This document shows, piece by piece, positions 5,034 through 12,382 of a stretch of DNA of 12,848 nucleotides. The notes under the pieces were generated by a model. That model saw only the letters and a program-made list of their open reading frames with translations. It was not told the DNA's origin and did not search any database. Origin of the DNA: Helicobacteraceae bacterium. GTDB lineage: Bacteria > Campylobacterota > Campylobacteria > Campylobacterales > Sulfurimonadaceae. The stretch covers positions 1-12,848 of the forward strand of contig JAGXIA010000058.1 in the NCBI GenBank assembly GCA_024635885.1. Direction: 5' to 3'. The position numbers and the translations under genes are program-made. Positions within the stretch are counted from its first letter, which is position 1, and each line of letters starts with the position of its first letter.

Positions 5034-5492
5034 TTGTTAGAAAATGTAATAGAAGATAATAATTTTGCCATTTTAATGCAAAATCATATGCAAGAGTTGT
5101 TAATCCACTTTTTTAATCAAGAACAAAATTTCGGTATTTTATGTAAAATAGAAGATGTTTCATTTGAACCGCGACTTCCTGAAAGTATTAATTCAGAATT
5201 TCGTCCTTTAACACTCTTCTTTTTAGCAGGATATACGTTTGAGACCGCAGAGATAATCGATAATAAATTGATTTTTGAAGCTGGTTTTGGAGCTGAAAAT
5301 TTTGGTAGTCTAGTGAGTGTTCCCCTACTGAGTATTATGCAAATAATTATTGATGAAACACCAGTATTTATTAATTTAGCAAGTATAAGAAAAGAGAAAA
5401 AAGTTGCAGAGAAAACAGATAATAATGGGGTTGATAATTCTATGGCCTCTTTTTTATCAAATCCTGAAAATTCAAAATTTGTAAAAAAGTAG
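5034..5492 (+). CDS. Candidate SspB-like ClpXP adaptor (otherwise hypothetical)
   Basis: The 152-residue protein starts at TTG, set by the ribosome site AAGGAAG 5 nt upstream. Its layout matches E. coli SspB: an N-terminal helix (about 10-30), strands (about 33-80), the pair FEAGFG (81-86) and VSVPLLSIMQI (94-104) that line up with FNARFG and VSVPLAAVLAI of SspB as I remember it, then a charged flexible linker (118-145) and a basic tail KFVKK (148-152), comparable to the LRVVK tail with which SspB docks on ClpX. SspB carries ssrA-tagged and other substrates to ClpXP. The core alignment is what I see; the function is inference, and sequence identity outside those blocks is low. It is convergent with the LysR gene. 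The last 12 bases including the stop are repeated immediately downstream. Confidence 0.6.
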   Translation: MLENVIEDNNFAILMQNHMQELLIHFFNQEQNFGILCKIEDVSFEPRLPESINSEFRPLTLFFLAGYTFETAEIIDNKLIFEAGFGAENFGSLVSVPLLSIMQIIIDETPVFINLASIRKEKKVAEKTDNNGVDNSMASFLSNPENSKFVKK

Positions 5493-5510
5493 CCGGTAAA
5501 AAAGTAGGCT
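5481..5510 (+). repeat. 15-bp tandem duplication at a stop codon
   Basis: GTAAAAAAGTAG occurs at 5481-5492 and again at 5496-5507, a period of 15 nt. The first copy encodes the last residues V-K-K and the stop of the SspB-like gene; the second copy is in the same frame after one CCG codon. Confidence 0.8.
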
Positions 5511-5522
5511 CGCCTAGATTTT
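5498..5522 (-). terminator. Terminator between convergent genes
   Basis: On the minus strand TAGG-CGAG-CCTA (5516-5505) is followed by C and six T (5503-5498), a short rho-independent-type terminator whose stem overlaps the LysR stop codon. On the plus strand the same stem is followed by GATTTTG, so it may also act weakly in that direction. Confidence 0.45.
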
Positions 5523-6416
5523 GTTGAGAGATAGTAGAAAGTTGACTACGTTGTCAACGAAAGCGTCATGCTTTCTTTCTCTTAAATAAGCTATATAAAA
5601 TTTTCTTTCAATTTTATAGTTTTTCAATCTAGCTTCAAAAAGTTTTCCCTCTTCTATTTCACTTTGTATTACATGACGGGACATAACTGAGACCATAGGT
5701 CTTTCTGCATTTTTGTCAGCATGTAAAATTGACTCTTTTATAGAAGTCGGGCTTGCAAGAACGCCTATAACATTAAAGCTTCCACACTGTACTCCTATCT
5801 CATCAAAAACTTCTGAAGTGAGTTTTCTTGTATGTGAATTTTCCTCACGACAAATCCAGTCAAATTCTAGTAAGTCGTCAGCTTTTAACTGTTTTGGAAT
5901 TTGTTGGTTAGAAAATACAACCAGCTCATCCGTAACCCATTCTCTATAGATAATTCCATCTCTAAAAACAGGTGATTCAATGAGTGCAACATCTATCTTC
6001 TTATCTTGAAGTTGGTCAATTATTTCAGTAGATGTAGCAACTTGCATGTAAACTTCATTGCCAATACTTTGTTTGATTTGACTAAGATAATTAGGGAGTA
6101 TATAATTACCAATAGCATAAGAAGAACCCATAACAAAAGTAAACTCTTTTTTGATGATCTTTAGAAGATCTTTTTCACTACTTGCGATAGCTTTTTCAAG
6201 TCTCATTGCAATTCTATATAAGTCTTCACCTTCTTTAGTTAGTAAAATACCATTCTTTTTTCTGTCAACTATCTTTGTATCTAAATAGTCTTCTATGAAC
6301 TTTATTTGTTGAGTAACAGCAGGTTGAGATATCCCTAATTTAGCTGACGCCTTAGAAAAACTTCTCTCTTTTATAACCATCAAAAACGTTTGTAATTTTG
6401 CAAAATCTTTTAACAT
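5514..6416 (-). CDS. LysR-type transcriptional regulator
   Basis: At 300 residues this has the standard LysR length and layout. A winged helix-turn-helix lies at about residues 5-65 (FLMVIKERSFSKASAKLGIS then QPAVTQQIKFIE, 11-42), followed by the linker helix, and then a periplasmic-binding-protein-like effector domain (about 91-298) starting with FVMGSSYAIGNYILP. LysR regulators bind a small effector and act on promoters with a T-N11-A palindrome, often their own. The effector is unknown; proximity to cysK does not by itself imply a CysB role, since cysK is two genes away on the opposite strand. AGGA lies 7 nt before the ATG. It is divergent from uvrD across 138 nt that includes an inverted repeat. 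Confidence 0.92.
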   Translation of the reverse strand: MLKDFAKLQTFLMVIKERSFSKASAKLGISQPAVTQQIKFIEDYLDTKIVDRKKNGILLTKEGEDLYRIAMRLEKAIASSEKDLLKIIKKEFTFVMGSSYAIGNYILPNYLSQIKQSIGNEVYMQVATSTEIIDQLQDKKIDVALIESPVFRDGIIYREWVTDELVVFSNQQIPKQLKADDLLEFDWICREENSHTRKLTSEVFDEIGVQCGSFNVIGVLASPTSIKESILHADKNAERPMVSVMSRHVIQSEIEEGKLFEARLKNYKIERKFYIAYLRERKHDAFVDNVVNFLLSLNKI

Positions 6417-6429
6417 AATAATTCCTATA

Positions 6430-6444
6430 AGTATTAATAATACT
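6430..6444. promoter_or_regulatory. Inverted repeat, candidate LysR operator
   Basis: AGTATT-AAT-AATACT is a 15-bp inverted repeat centred near the predicted lysR start site and between it and the ATG, a suitable place for autoregulation. The sequence is AT-only apart from two bases, so chance is a real alternative. Confidence 0.35.
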
Positions 6445-6447
6445 AAA

Positions 6448-6476
6448 ATTATAACCCAAAATTATAATTATTGCAA
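6448..6476 (-). promoter_or_regulatory. Promoter of the lysR gene
   Basis: On the minus strand TTGCAA (6476-6471), exactly 17 nt, then TATAAT (6453-6448). The direct repeat AAAATTATAA (6445-6454 and 6458-6467, period 13) overlaps it. Start near 6441, leader about 25 nt. Confidence 0.55.
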
Positions 6477-6506
6477 TAGGTTTATAATAATTTATAAGTT
6501 TTTAGT

Positions 6507-6517
6507 TATAATATAAT
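6507..6517 (+). promoter_or_regulatory. -10 region of the uvrD operon
   Basis: Two TATAAT boxes share a base (6507-6512 and 6512-6517), and another lies at 6483-6488. No -35 box is evident. The leader would be about 30-36 nt. This is the only clear promoter seen for the eight-gene run downstream. Confidence 0.45.
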
Positions 6518-6554
6518 AAATATCAAACATCTTAATATATGAATAGTGGTTATA

Positions 6555-8603
6555 ATGGAAAAAATATTTGAAAAATTAAATAAAGCACAGAGTGAGGCTG
6601 TAAAAACTACAGAGGGCCCAGTCTTAATTTTAGCAGGTGCGGGTAGTGGTAAGACAACTACAATAGTCTCTCGTTTGGCATATTTGATAGAGGGCTTGGG
6701 TATTCCAGCTTCAAATACACTGACTTTGACATTTACCAATAAAGCTGCGAAAGAAATGCGTGATCGTGCTCTTGGCATGATTAGCCAGAATGCTTATCCA
6801 CCCTTATTATGTACCTTTCATAAATTTGGCTTACTTTTTTTAAAATTCAATATTCATCTTTTAAATAGACAAAACAACTTTGTAGTAATTGATACAGATG
6901 ATAAAAAAAGAATTATTAAAAAAATAAATTCTGAGATACCAACACCTTTAATAGCTAGTGAAATTTCAAGATACAAAAATTCTTTAATTACTCCAGATGA
7001 AGCTTATAAACAGGCAGAAATATACAACTACCAACAAATTGCAAAAGTATATGAGGAATATGAAGCGTATTTATTAGAAAATAATCTTGTAGATTTTGAT
7101 GATTTGATTTCTATTACCTACAAACTCTTAGAACAAAACCCAGAGTTAGCACTAAAAACTTCTCAAAAATATCAATACATTATGATAGATGAGTATCAAG
7201 ATACAAATGAGTTGCAATTGAAACTTTTACAGAAACTATGTACCTCTCATACAAACTTGTGTGTAGTTGGAGATGATGATCAGAGTATCTATGGATGGCG
7301 TGGTGCTCACGTCAGAAACATTATTGAGTTCGATCAAGATTTTCAAGGTGCTAGTGTCTTTAAACTCGAAGAGAACTACCGTTCCAAAGAACCAATTCTT
7401 AAAGTTGCCAATGCTTTAATTGAACATAATCGCTCACGTCTCGGTAAAAAACTTATTTCTACTCGTGGAACCGGTGAAGAGGTAAGTATTCTAAACTCCA
7501 ATGACGAAAATGAAGAAGCAAGAAAAATAGCGCAAAAGATATCTAAGCTTTTAGACGCTGGTATTAGTGGCAAAGACATCGTAGTTTTATACCGTGTCAA
7601 TGTTCTAAGCCGGTCTATAGAAGAGGGCTTAAACAGGTCTGGGATAGCTTACAAACTTGTCGGAGGACTTCGTTTTTACGACAGAGCGGAAATTAAAGAC
7701 CTCATCAGTTACATAAGAGTTATAACAAATTTTCATGATGATTTCTCCTTTAAACGCATAGCGAATAAACCAAAAAGAGGTTTAGGAAAAGCAAGTATAG
7801 ACAAAATAGAATTAGCAGCACATGCAAATGAAACATCAATTTTTGAGTATATTAAAAATGTCTCTATCTCCGATTTAGAAGCACTGGTTAAAAAGAAGAA
7901 TGCTAAAACTCTAAAAGAGTTTATATCTTCAGTTGAAGAAGTAGCAGAGGTTGCAATAAATGCCACGTATAACTTTATAGATGTCCTAGAAGACACTTTT
8001 CATTTAAAAGATATTTATAAGGGTATGCAAGATGAGTCAGACAGAATTTTAAATATGGACGAATTTTATGGTCTCTTCCGTGATTTTGTTAAAAATTCTC
8101 CAGAGTCAAGTTTGGATGAATTTTTGAATGAACTCACTCTTCAAAGTGAGCAAGATCAAGTAGAAGGCGAGAGTATTTATATGATGAGTATTCATGCTTC
8201 AAAAGGTTTAGAATTTGATCATGTATTCATCATCGGTATTGAAGAGGGGTTCTTACCGCTTGTGGGTGATGGAAGTGATTTAGAAGAAGAACGCCGCTTG
8301 GGGTATGTCTCTTTTACCAGAGCAAAAGAGACTTTAACACTTTCCCATGCCCGAAGCAGATTTTACAAAGGAAGAAGAAGTGACTTGCAAAAAAGCAGGT
8401 TTTTCAATGAAGCCGGTCTTTGTGAAGGTTCACTTATAGTTGAGAAAAATACTGCCTTTAAAAAAGGTGATTTAGTCCGTCATAAAATATTTGGAACAGG
8501 CAGGGTTAATGGTGTTAGTAAATCTGGCAGAGAGTTTAAACTAAACATCAATTTCGCCGGAACAAAAAGAGATATATTAGCTTCTTTCGTAGAGAGATTA
8601 TGA
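6555..8603 (+). CDS. uvrD: UvrD/PcrA/Rep-type ATP-dependent 3'-5' DNA helicase
   Basis: A superfamily 1A helicase with all motifs in order: Q motif with Gln12, Walker A AGAGSGKT (27-34), Ia LTFTNKAAKEM (58-68), Walker B DEYQDTN (212-218), III GDDDQSIYGWRGA (239-251), IV ENYRS (273-277), V SIHASKGLEFD (545-555), and VI RRLGYVSFTRAKE (580-592). Residues about 635-682 (GDLVRHKIFGTGRV) form the Tudor-like C-terminal domain that in UvrD/PcrA contacts RNA polymerase. The roles would be nucleotide excision and mismatch-type repair and replication restart; Rep is less likely because of this C-terminal domain. I chose ATG 6555 over the in-frame GTG at 6546 because the family N-terminus begins there; neither start has a good ribosome site. 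It overlaps truB by 4 nt (ATGA). Confidence 0.93.
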   Translation: MEKIFEKLNKAQSEAVKTTEGPVLILAGAGSGKTTTIVSRLAYLIEGLGIPASNTLTLTFTNKAAKEMRDRALGMISQNAYPPLLCTFHKFGLLFLKFNIHLLNRQNNFVVIDTDDKKRIIKKINSEIPTPLIASEISRYKNSLITPDEAYKQAEIYNYQQIAKVYEEYEAYLLENNLVDFDDLISITYKLLEQNPELALKTSQKYQYIMIDEYQDTNELQLKLLQKLCTSHTNLCVVGDDDQSIYGWRGAHVRNIIEFDQDFQGASVFKLEENYRSKEPILKVANALIEHNRSRLGKKLISTRGTGEEVSILNSNDENEEARKIAQKISKLLDAGISGKDIVVLYRVNVLSRSIEEGLNRSGIAYKLVGGLRFYDRAEIKDLISYIRVITNFHDDFSFKRIANKPKRGLGKASIDKIELAAHANETSIFEYIKNVSISDLEALVKKKNAKTLKEFISSVEEVAEVAINATYNFIDVLEDTFHLKDIYKGMQDESDRILNMDEFYGLFRDFVKNSPESSLDEFLNELTLQSEQDQVEGESIYMMSIHASKGLEFDHVFIIGIEEGFLPLVGDGSDLEEERRLGYVSFTRAKETLTLSHARSRFYKGRRSDLQKSRFFNEAGLCEGSLIVEKNTAFKKGDLVRHKIFGTGRVNGVSKSGREFKLNINFAGTKRDILASFVERL

Positions 8604-9424
8604 ATAAACTTTTTGTAGCATACAAACCAGCGGGGATAGGTTCGAATTTATTTTTATCTAAGTTAAAAAGAAAGTATAATAATAAAAAAGCCGGTTTTTC
8701 CGGAACGCTTGATCCTTTTGCAAAAGGTGCACTTCTTATAGGTTTTGGAAGTCATACAAAACTTTTTCGTTTTTTAAATAAAACTCCTAAAGTGTATAGA
8801 GCGACTCTTTGGCTGGGTGCCAAAAGTGACAGTTTAGACACAGAGATGATTGAGAATGTCGAAATACTGAAAGAACTTCCACATGCCGAAGTTGAAAATA
8901 TAGTCAAATCATTAGAAGGGAACCTTGAATATGAGCCGCCTATCTTTAGTGCAAAAAAAATAAATGGCCAACGAGCATACGATTTAGCTCGAGCAGGTAA
9001 AGAAGTACTCCTCAACAAAATAAATTCTACTATTTTCAAGAGTGAACTTATCCATTACTCACATCCATTTGTAACATTTGAAGCTACGGTCTCTGAGGGC
9101 ACATACATACGTTCTTTGGGCCGCATAATATCAAATCGACTTGGGGTACAAAATGGAAGCCTCAGTGCATTAGAGAGATTAAGCGAGGGACAGTTTAGAT
9201 ATAATAATGAGGACGTACTAGATATTAAAAAATCTTTAAATATTCCACAAAATTATTACCTGGGCGATAAAGAAAATCTTAAATATGGAAGAGTTCTTGC
9301 TTTAGAAGATTTAGAGATAAAAAAAGATGGTTACTATTGGTTAGACAATGGTGATAACATTTCCATATTAAATATACAACTAAACGAAGTAAAATATGAA
9401 CTAGGTAGGATATATACATGCTAG
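8600..9424 (+). CDS. truB: tRNA pseudouridine(55) synthase
   Basis: TruB converts uridine 55 in the T loop of tRNAs to pseudouridine. The 274-residue protein has the N-terminal KPAG block (9-12), the catalytic aspartate in GFSGTLDPFAKG (Asp38), a YEPPIFSAKKINGQRAYDLAR-like stretch (substrate-loop YEPP and SAKKI near 112-121), and SEGTYIRSLG, the family's GTYIR motif. It is on the short side; the last 60 residues are too short for a full PUA domain of the kind found in E. coli TruB, as is usual in Campylobacterota. Its start overlaps the uvrD stop by 4 nt, and its final codons overlap csrA by 7 nt and carry csrA's ribosome site. Confidence 0.95.
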   Translation: MNKLFVAYKPAGIGSNLFLSKLKRKYNNKKAGFSGTLDPFAKGALLIGFGSHTKLFRFLNKTPKVYRATLWLGAKSDSLDTEMIENVEILKELPHAEVENIVKSLEGNLEYEPPIFSAKKINGQRAYDLARAGKEVLLNKINSTIFKSELIHYSHPFVTFEATVSEGTYIRSLGRIISNRLGVQNGSLSALERLSEGQFRYNNEDVLDIKKSLNIPQNYYLGDKENLKYGRVLALEDLEIKKDGYYWLDNGDNISILNIQLNEVKYELGRIYTC

Positions 9425-9648
9425 TACTAGCTAGAAAGTTAGATGAGTCTATTGTTATAGGAGATAATATAATCGTTAAGGTTATATCTGTTGATAAAGG
9501 CATTGTTAAGCTCGGTATTGATGCCCCAAAAGATGTTTCTATAGTAAGAAGTGAGCTCCTTGAAGATGTAAAAGATTTAAATATAGCTGCATCAAAAGAG
9601 GTTGGGCTTGAGAGCTTAAGCTTACTAAGCAAGATTCTAAAAAAATAA
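9418..9648 (+). CDS. csrA: Carbon storage regulator CsrA
   Basis: CsrA is a homodimeric RNA-binding protein that usually blocks translation by binding GGA motifs at ribosome sites; in Campylobacterota it controls flagellin and is antagonised by the protein FliW. The sequence starts MLVLARKLDE, keeps Leu4, Arg6 and Arg44 used for RNA contact, and has GIDAPKDVSIVR (33-44), all typical. At 76 residues it is longer than E. coli CsrA (61), with a C-terminal extension (about 52-76) like that of FliW-controlled CsrA proteins. AGGA (9407-9410) inside the end of truB is its ribosome site. It overlaps truB by 7 nt; ispE follows after 8 nt. Confidence 0.96.
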   Translation: MLVLARKLDESIVIGDNIIVKVISVDKGIVKLGIDAPKDVSIVRSELLEDVKDLNIAASKEVGLESLSLLSKILKK

Positions 9649-9656
9649 GAGATATT

Positions 9657-10454
9657 ATGAAGGTCTACAAGGCTTATGCTAAAGTAAATATTTTTTTAAA
9701 AATAAGCGGTAAAAGAGATAGCTACCATGAAATAGTTTCAAGATTTGTACGAGTCAACTCTCTTTATGATGAACTTTCCTTTGTTCCAAAAGAGGAGAGT
9801 GGCGATAGAGCGAGAGACTTTAAAATTTATGGAGATTTCGCCTGTGAAACAAATAAAAATACAATATACAAAGCATATTTCGCTTTAAAACAGGCAACTT
9901 CGTCTGAATCTTTAGAGAAGTTAATGAGAACGCATGCCGTTAAAGTTAAAAAATCAATACCGGCATTTGCAGGATTAGGTGGAGGGAGCAGTGATGCTGC
10001 TACTTACTTAAAAATGTGTAATGAAGTTTTGCATCTTGGACTTAGTCTCAATGAACTTGCACGTATTGGTTTAGAAGTTGGTGCGGATGTTCCGTTTTTT
10101 ATTTATGGATATGCTAGTGCAAATGTAAGTGGAATAGGTGAGGTTGTTGAAGCCTTTGATGAAGAGGCTTTAGATTTTGAAGTTTTTACACCAGATGTTC
10201 AAATCAGCACACCAAAAGTTTATCAAATATATAGAGATGATTTTTATGCGCCAATTGACGGTTTTAAAAGTAATGAACTCAAAAAGACACCATCAAAAGA
10301 TATTTTAAATAATATGAGTGCAGATGAAGCAAATGATTTGTTTAAACCAGCTTTGCAAGAGTATAGAAATTTGAAAGATTATTATAAGCAAGGATGGCAT
10401 TTTAGCGGCAGTGGCAGTAGTTTTTTTAAATTAAAGGAAGTAAGTAATGGGTGA
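9657..10454 (+). CDS. ispE: 4-diphosphocytidyl-2-C-methyl-D-erythritol kinase
   Basis: IspE phosphorylates CDP-methylerythritol with ATP, the fourth step of the MEP route to isoprenoid precursors. This 265-residue GHMP kinase has the N-terminal YAKVNIFLKI with Lys9, GKRDSYHEI (18-26), the ATP-binding glycine loop GLGGGSSDAA (106-115), and EVGADVPFFIYG with the catalytic Asp144. The C-terminal FSGSGSSFF is the third GHMP motif. The length is slightly below the usual 270-290. It follows csrA by 8 nt with only a weak AAGAGA ribosome site, so coupling is likely, and overlaps smpB by 8 nt. Confidence 0.95.
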   Translation: MKVYKAYAKVNIFLKISGKRDSYHEIVSRFVRVNSLYDELSFVPKEESGDRARDFKIYGDFACETNKNTIYKAYFALKQATSSESLEKLMRTHAVKVKKSIPAFAGLGGGSSDAATYLKMCNEVLHLGLSLNELARIGLEVGADVPFFIYGYASANVSGIGEVVEAFDEEALDFEVFTPDVQISTPKVYQIYRDDFYAPIDGFKSNELKKTPSKDILNNMSADEANDLFKPALQEYRNLKDYYKQGWHFSGSGSSFFKLKEVSNG

Positions 10455-10899
10455 AACGATAGCAAAAAATAGAAAAGCTTATTTTGATTATTTTTTAGAA
10501 GAGAAATTTGAAGCAGGTTTAGTCCTCTCTGGAAGTGAAGTCAAAGGAATTAGAGCAAAAAGAGTAAATTTAAAAGATAGTTTTATCCGTTTTGTACAAG
10601 GAGAAGCGTTCTTATTTAATGCTCATATTGGAAGGTTAGAGACTACCCATCATTTTTATTCTCATGAAGAGAGAGGGAGTAGAAAACTTTTGTTACATAA
10701 AAAACAGTTACTTAGAATGTTAAAAGCAGTTACTAGAGACGGCTATACAATCGTACCTCTGCAACTCTACTTTAACGATAGGAATATTGTAAAAATTCAG
10801 ATTGCAATTGCTAAAGGTAAACAACTTCACGACAAAAGACAAGATTTAAAAGAGAAAGATCAAAAACGTGATATTGATAGAGCAATGAAGGATATTTAA
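10447..10899 (+). CDS. smpB: SsrA-binding protein SmpB
   Basis: SmpB binds tmRNA (ssrA) and brings it to stalled ribosomes for trans-translation, which frees the ribosome and tags the broken protein for proteolysis, mainly by ClpXP. The 150-residue protein is full length, with AKNRKAYFDYFL (6-17), the GLVLSGSEVKGIRAKRVNLKD block (24-44) of the oligonucleotide-binding barrel, and the basic C-terminal tail GKQLHDKRQDLKEKDQKRDI that enters the mRNA channel. The ribosome site AAGGAAG lies in the end of ispE. The stop overlaps the next start (TAATG). No ssrA gene is in the window. Confidence 0.97.
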   Translation: MGETIAKNRKAYFDYFLEEKFEAGLVLSGSEVKGIRAKRVNLKDSFIRFVQGEAFLFNAHIGRLETTHHFYSHEERGSRKLLLHKKQLLRMLKAVTRDGYTIVPLQLYFNDRNIVKIQIAIAKGKQLHDKRQDLKEKDQKRDIDRAMKDI

Positions 10900-11759
10900 T
10901 GAGATTAGTTCTATTTTCAATACTTTTTCTCTCAGTACTTGTTGCTTCTAATATCAATATTTCAGAATCAACTATTAAAAATGGTAAAACAGTCCTCATA
11001 GAATTTGATAAAAACAACAATATAAAATACAATGAAGTAACTGTAGATAAACAAAATTATAAAATTTTTAACAATCCTGTTAATCAAAAAAAAATGTATG
11101 CTTTGATTCCAATAAGTTATTACGAAAAACCAAGAGATGTTGAAGCAAAGCTTACTTATAAAGAGAAAAACAAGAATGTCAGTAAAGCTTTATTTTTTCG
11201 TATAGAAGATGGAAAATATGAAAAAGAGACTATAAAAGTAAGTAATTCAAAAGTAAATTTAAATAAAAAAGATAAAAAACGAGCTGCTAAAGAGTATAAA
11301 GAAGCTATGGATATTTATAATACTGTAACAACTAAAAGTTATATATCATCTGATTTTACAGTCCCAATGGATAGCATAGTTACCAGTTCCTTTGGTAAAG
11401 CAAGAGTCTATAATGACACACTCAAAGGTTATCATAGCGGAACAGATTTTCGAGCAGACGTGGGAACTCCAATAAAAGCTTGCAATGATGGGGTTGTCGT
11501 TTTGGCTAAAGATAGATTCTATTCCGGTGGCTCAATTATTATTGACCATGGACAGGGCATATATACATGCTATTTTCACATGAGTAAGTTTAATGTTAAA
11601 AAAAATCAGAAGATAAAAAAATCGCAAATAATCGGTTTATCAGGTAAGAGTGGAAGAGTTACAGGTCCCCATTTGCATTTTTCGGCTAGAGTTAACGGCG
11701 TGCAAGTTGACCCAATACAGCTTATGTCACTTATAAATGACAAACTACTAATAAAATAA
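10899..11759 (+). CDS. M23 family metallopeptidase (LytM-type), exported
   Basis: A 286-residue zinc endopeptidase expected to cut peptidoglycan cross-links in the periplasm. Residues 1-17 (MRLVLFSILFLSVLVAS) form a signal peptide. An N-terminal beta domain follows (about 20-105), like the Peptidase_M23_N region, then a lysine-rich helical linker (about 115-145). The M23 core at about 160-275 keeps every catalytic element: zinc ligands His179 and Asp183 in HSGTD, His227 in YFHMS, and His258 and His260 in GPHLHF. Enzymes of this class (Csd/Pgp) set cell shape in Helicobacter and Campylobacter; which one this equals cannot be said. The start overlaps the smpB stop by one base, so translation is coupled; the TPR gene follows after 17 nt. 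Confidence 0.92.
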   Translation: MRLVLFSILFLSVLVASNINISESTIKNGKTVLIEFDKNNNIKYNEVTVDKQNYKIFNNPVNQKKMYALIPISYYEKPRDVEAKLTYKEKNKNVSKALFFRIEDGKYEKETIKVSNSKVNLNKKDKKRAAKEYKEAMDIYNTVTTKSYISSDFTVPMDSIVTSSFGKARVYNDTLKGYHSGTDFRADVGTPIKACNDGVVVLAKDRFYSGGSIIIDHGQGIYTCYFHMSKFNVKKNQKIKKSQIIGLSGKSGRVTGPHLHFSARVNGVQVDPIQLMSLINDKLLIK

Positions 11760-11776
11760 AATTAAGGAATAAGAAT

Positions 11777-12373
11777 ATGACCGTTTTTCAACTACTAATG
11801 CTAGGAGCTTCCGCTTTTTTTGCGTTTAAAATTTATGAACATATACAAACACTAAAAGAACCTGAAAATGAAGAATATATGTCTTCAGACAATGAAGAGA
11901 AAAAACTCAATACTTTTTCTCCTTTTTCTCCTGAAGCATTAATAGAAAAAGCAGATGCTGCTTACGAGGAAAAAGATTTTATAAAAGCTTTGGCGCTATT
12001 AAATGAAGCAAATGCAAAAGAAGCGAATAATGCAGATATTCTTTTTAAAATAGCATACATACTTCAAGCCAATGGTGATAATGAAGAGGCGATTAAGTAT
12101 TATAAGCAGGCATTAGCATTAGATAAAGATAATGAATTTATACACAATTCTCTTGCTAGTATCTATAGGGCAAATGGCGAATTTACATCAGCCAAAATGC
12201 ATCTGCATGATTCACTTGAAATAGATAATGAAAATCCTATAACTTACTATAATTATGGAAATCTTTTGGTTGATATGAAGCATAATGAAGAAGCAATTGC
12301 AATGTATGAAAAAGCTATAGAGATAAATCCTGACTTTGAAGAAGCTAAAGAAGAATTAGCAAAATTAAAATAG
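11777..12373 (+). CDS. Membrane-anchored tetratricopeptide repeat protein
   Basis: The 198-residue protein has one N-terminal membrane helix (about 3-20, VFQLLMLGASAFFAFKIY), an acidic linker (28-50), and about four TPR units starting near residues 53, 86, 120 and 154, with a final capping helix. Clear TPR signatures are ADILFKIAYILQANGDNEEA (86-105) and the unit around YYNYGNLLVDMKHNEEAIAM. The helix is uncleaved-looking, so the repeats are probably tethered to the inner membrane; which side they face is not certain from sequence. TPR domains bind proteins; the partner is unknown. Its position 17 nt after the M23 peptidase suggests, by inference only, a scaffold for envelope enzymes. AAGGA precedes the ATG. 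Confidence 0.85.
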   Translation: MTVFQLLMLGASAFFAFKIYEHIQTLKEPENEEYMSSDNEEKKLNTFSPFSPEALIEKADAAYEEKDFIKALALLNEANAKEANNADILFKIAYILQANGDNEEAIKYYKQALALDKDNEFIHNSLASIYRANGEFTSAKMHLHDSLEIDNENPITYYNYGNLLVDMKHNEEAIAMYEKAIEINPDFEEAKEELAKLK

Positions 12374-12382
12374 GACTATATT

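Noticed and set aside
6539..6571. Ten-codon ORF (ATG AAT AGT ...) overlapping the start of uvrD in another frame, as a possible leader peptide
   Set aside because: It has no ribosome site, no codon pattern suggesting attenuation, and such short ORFs are expected by chance.
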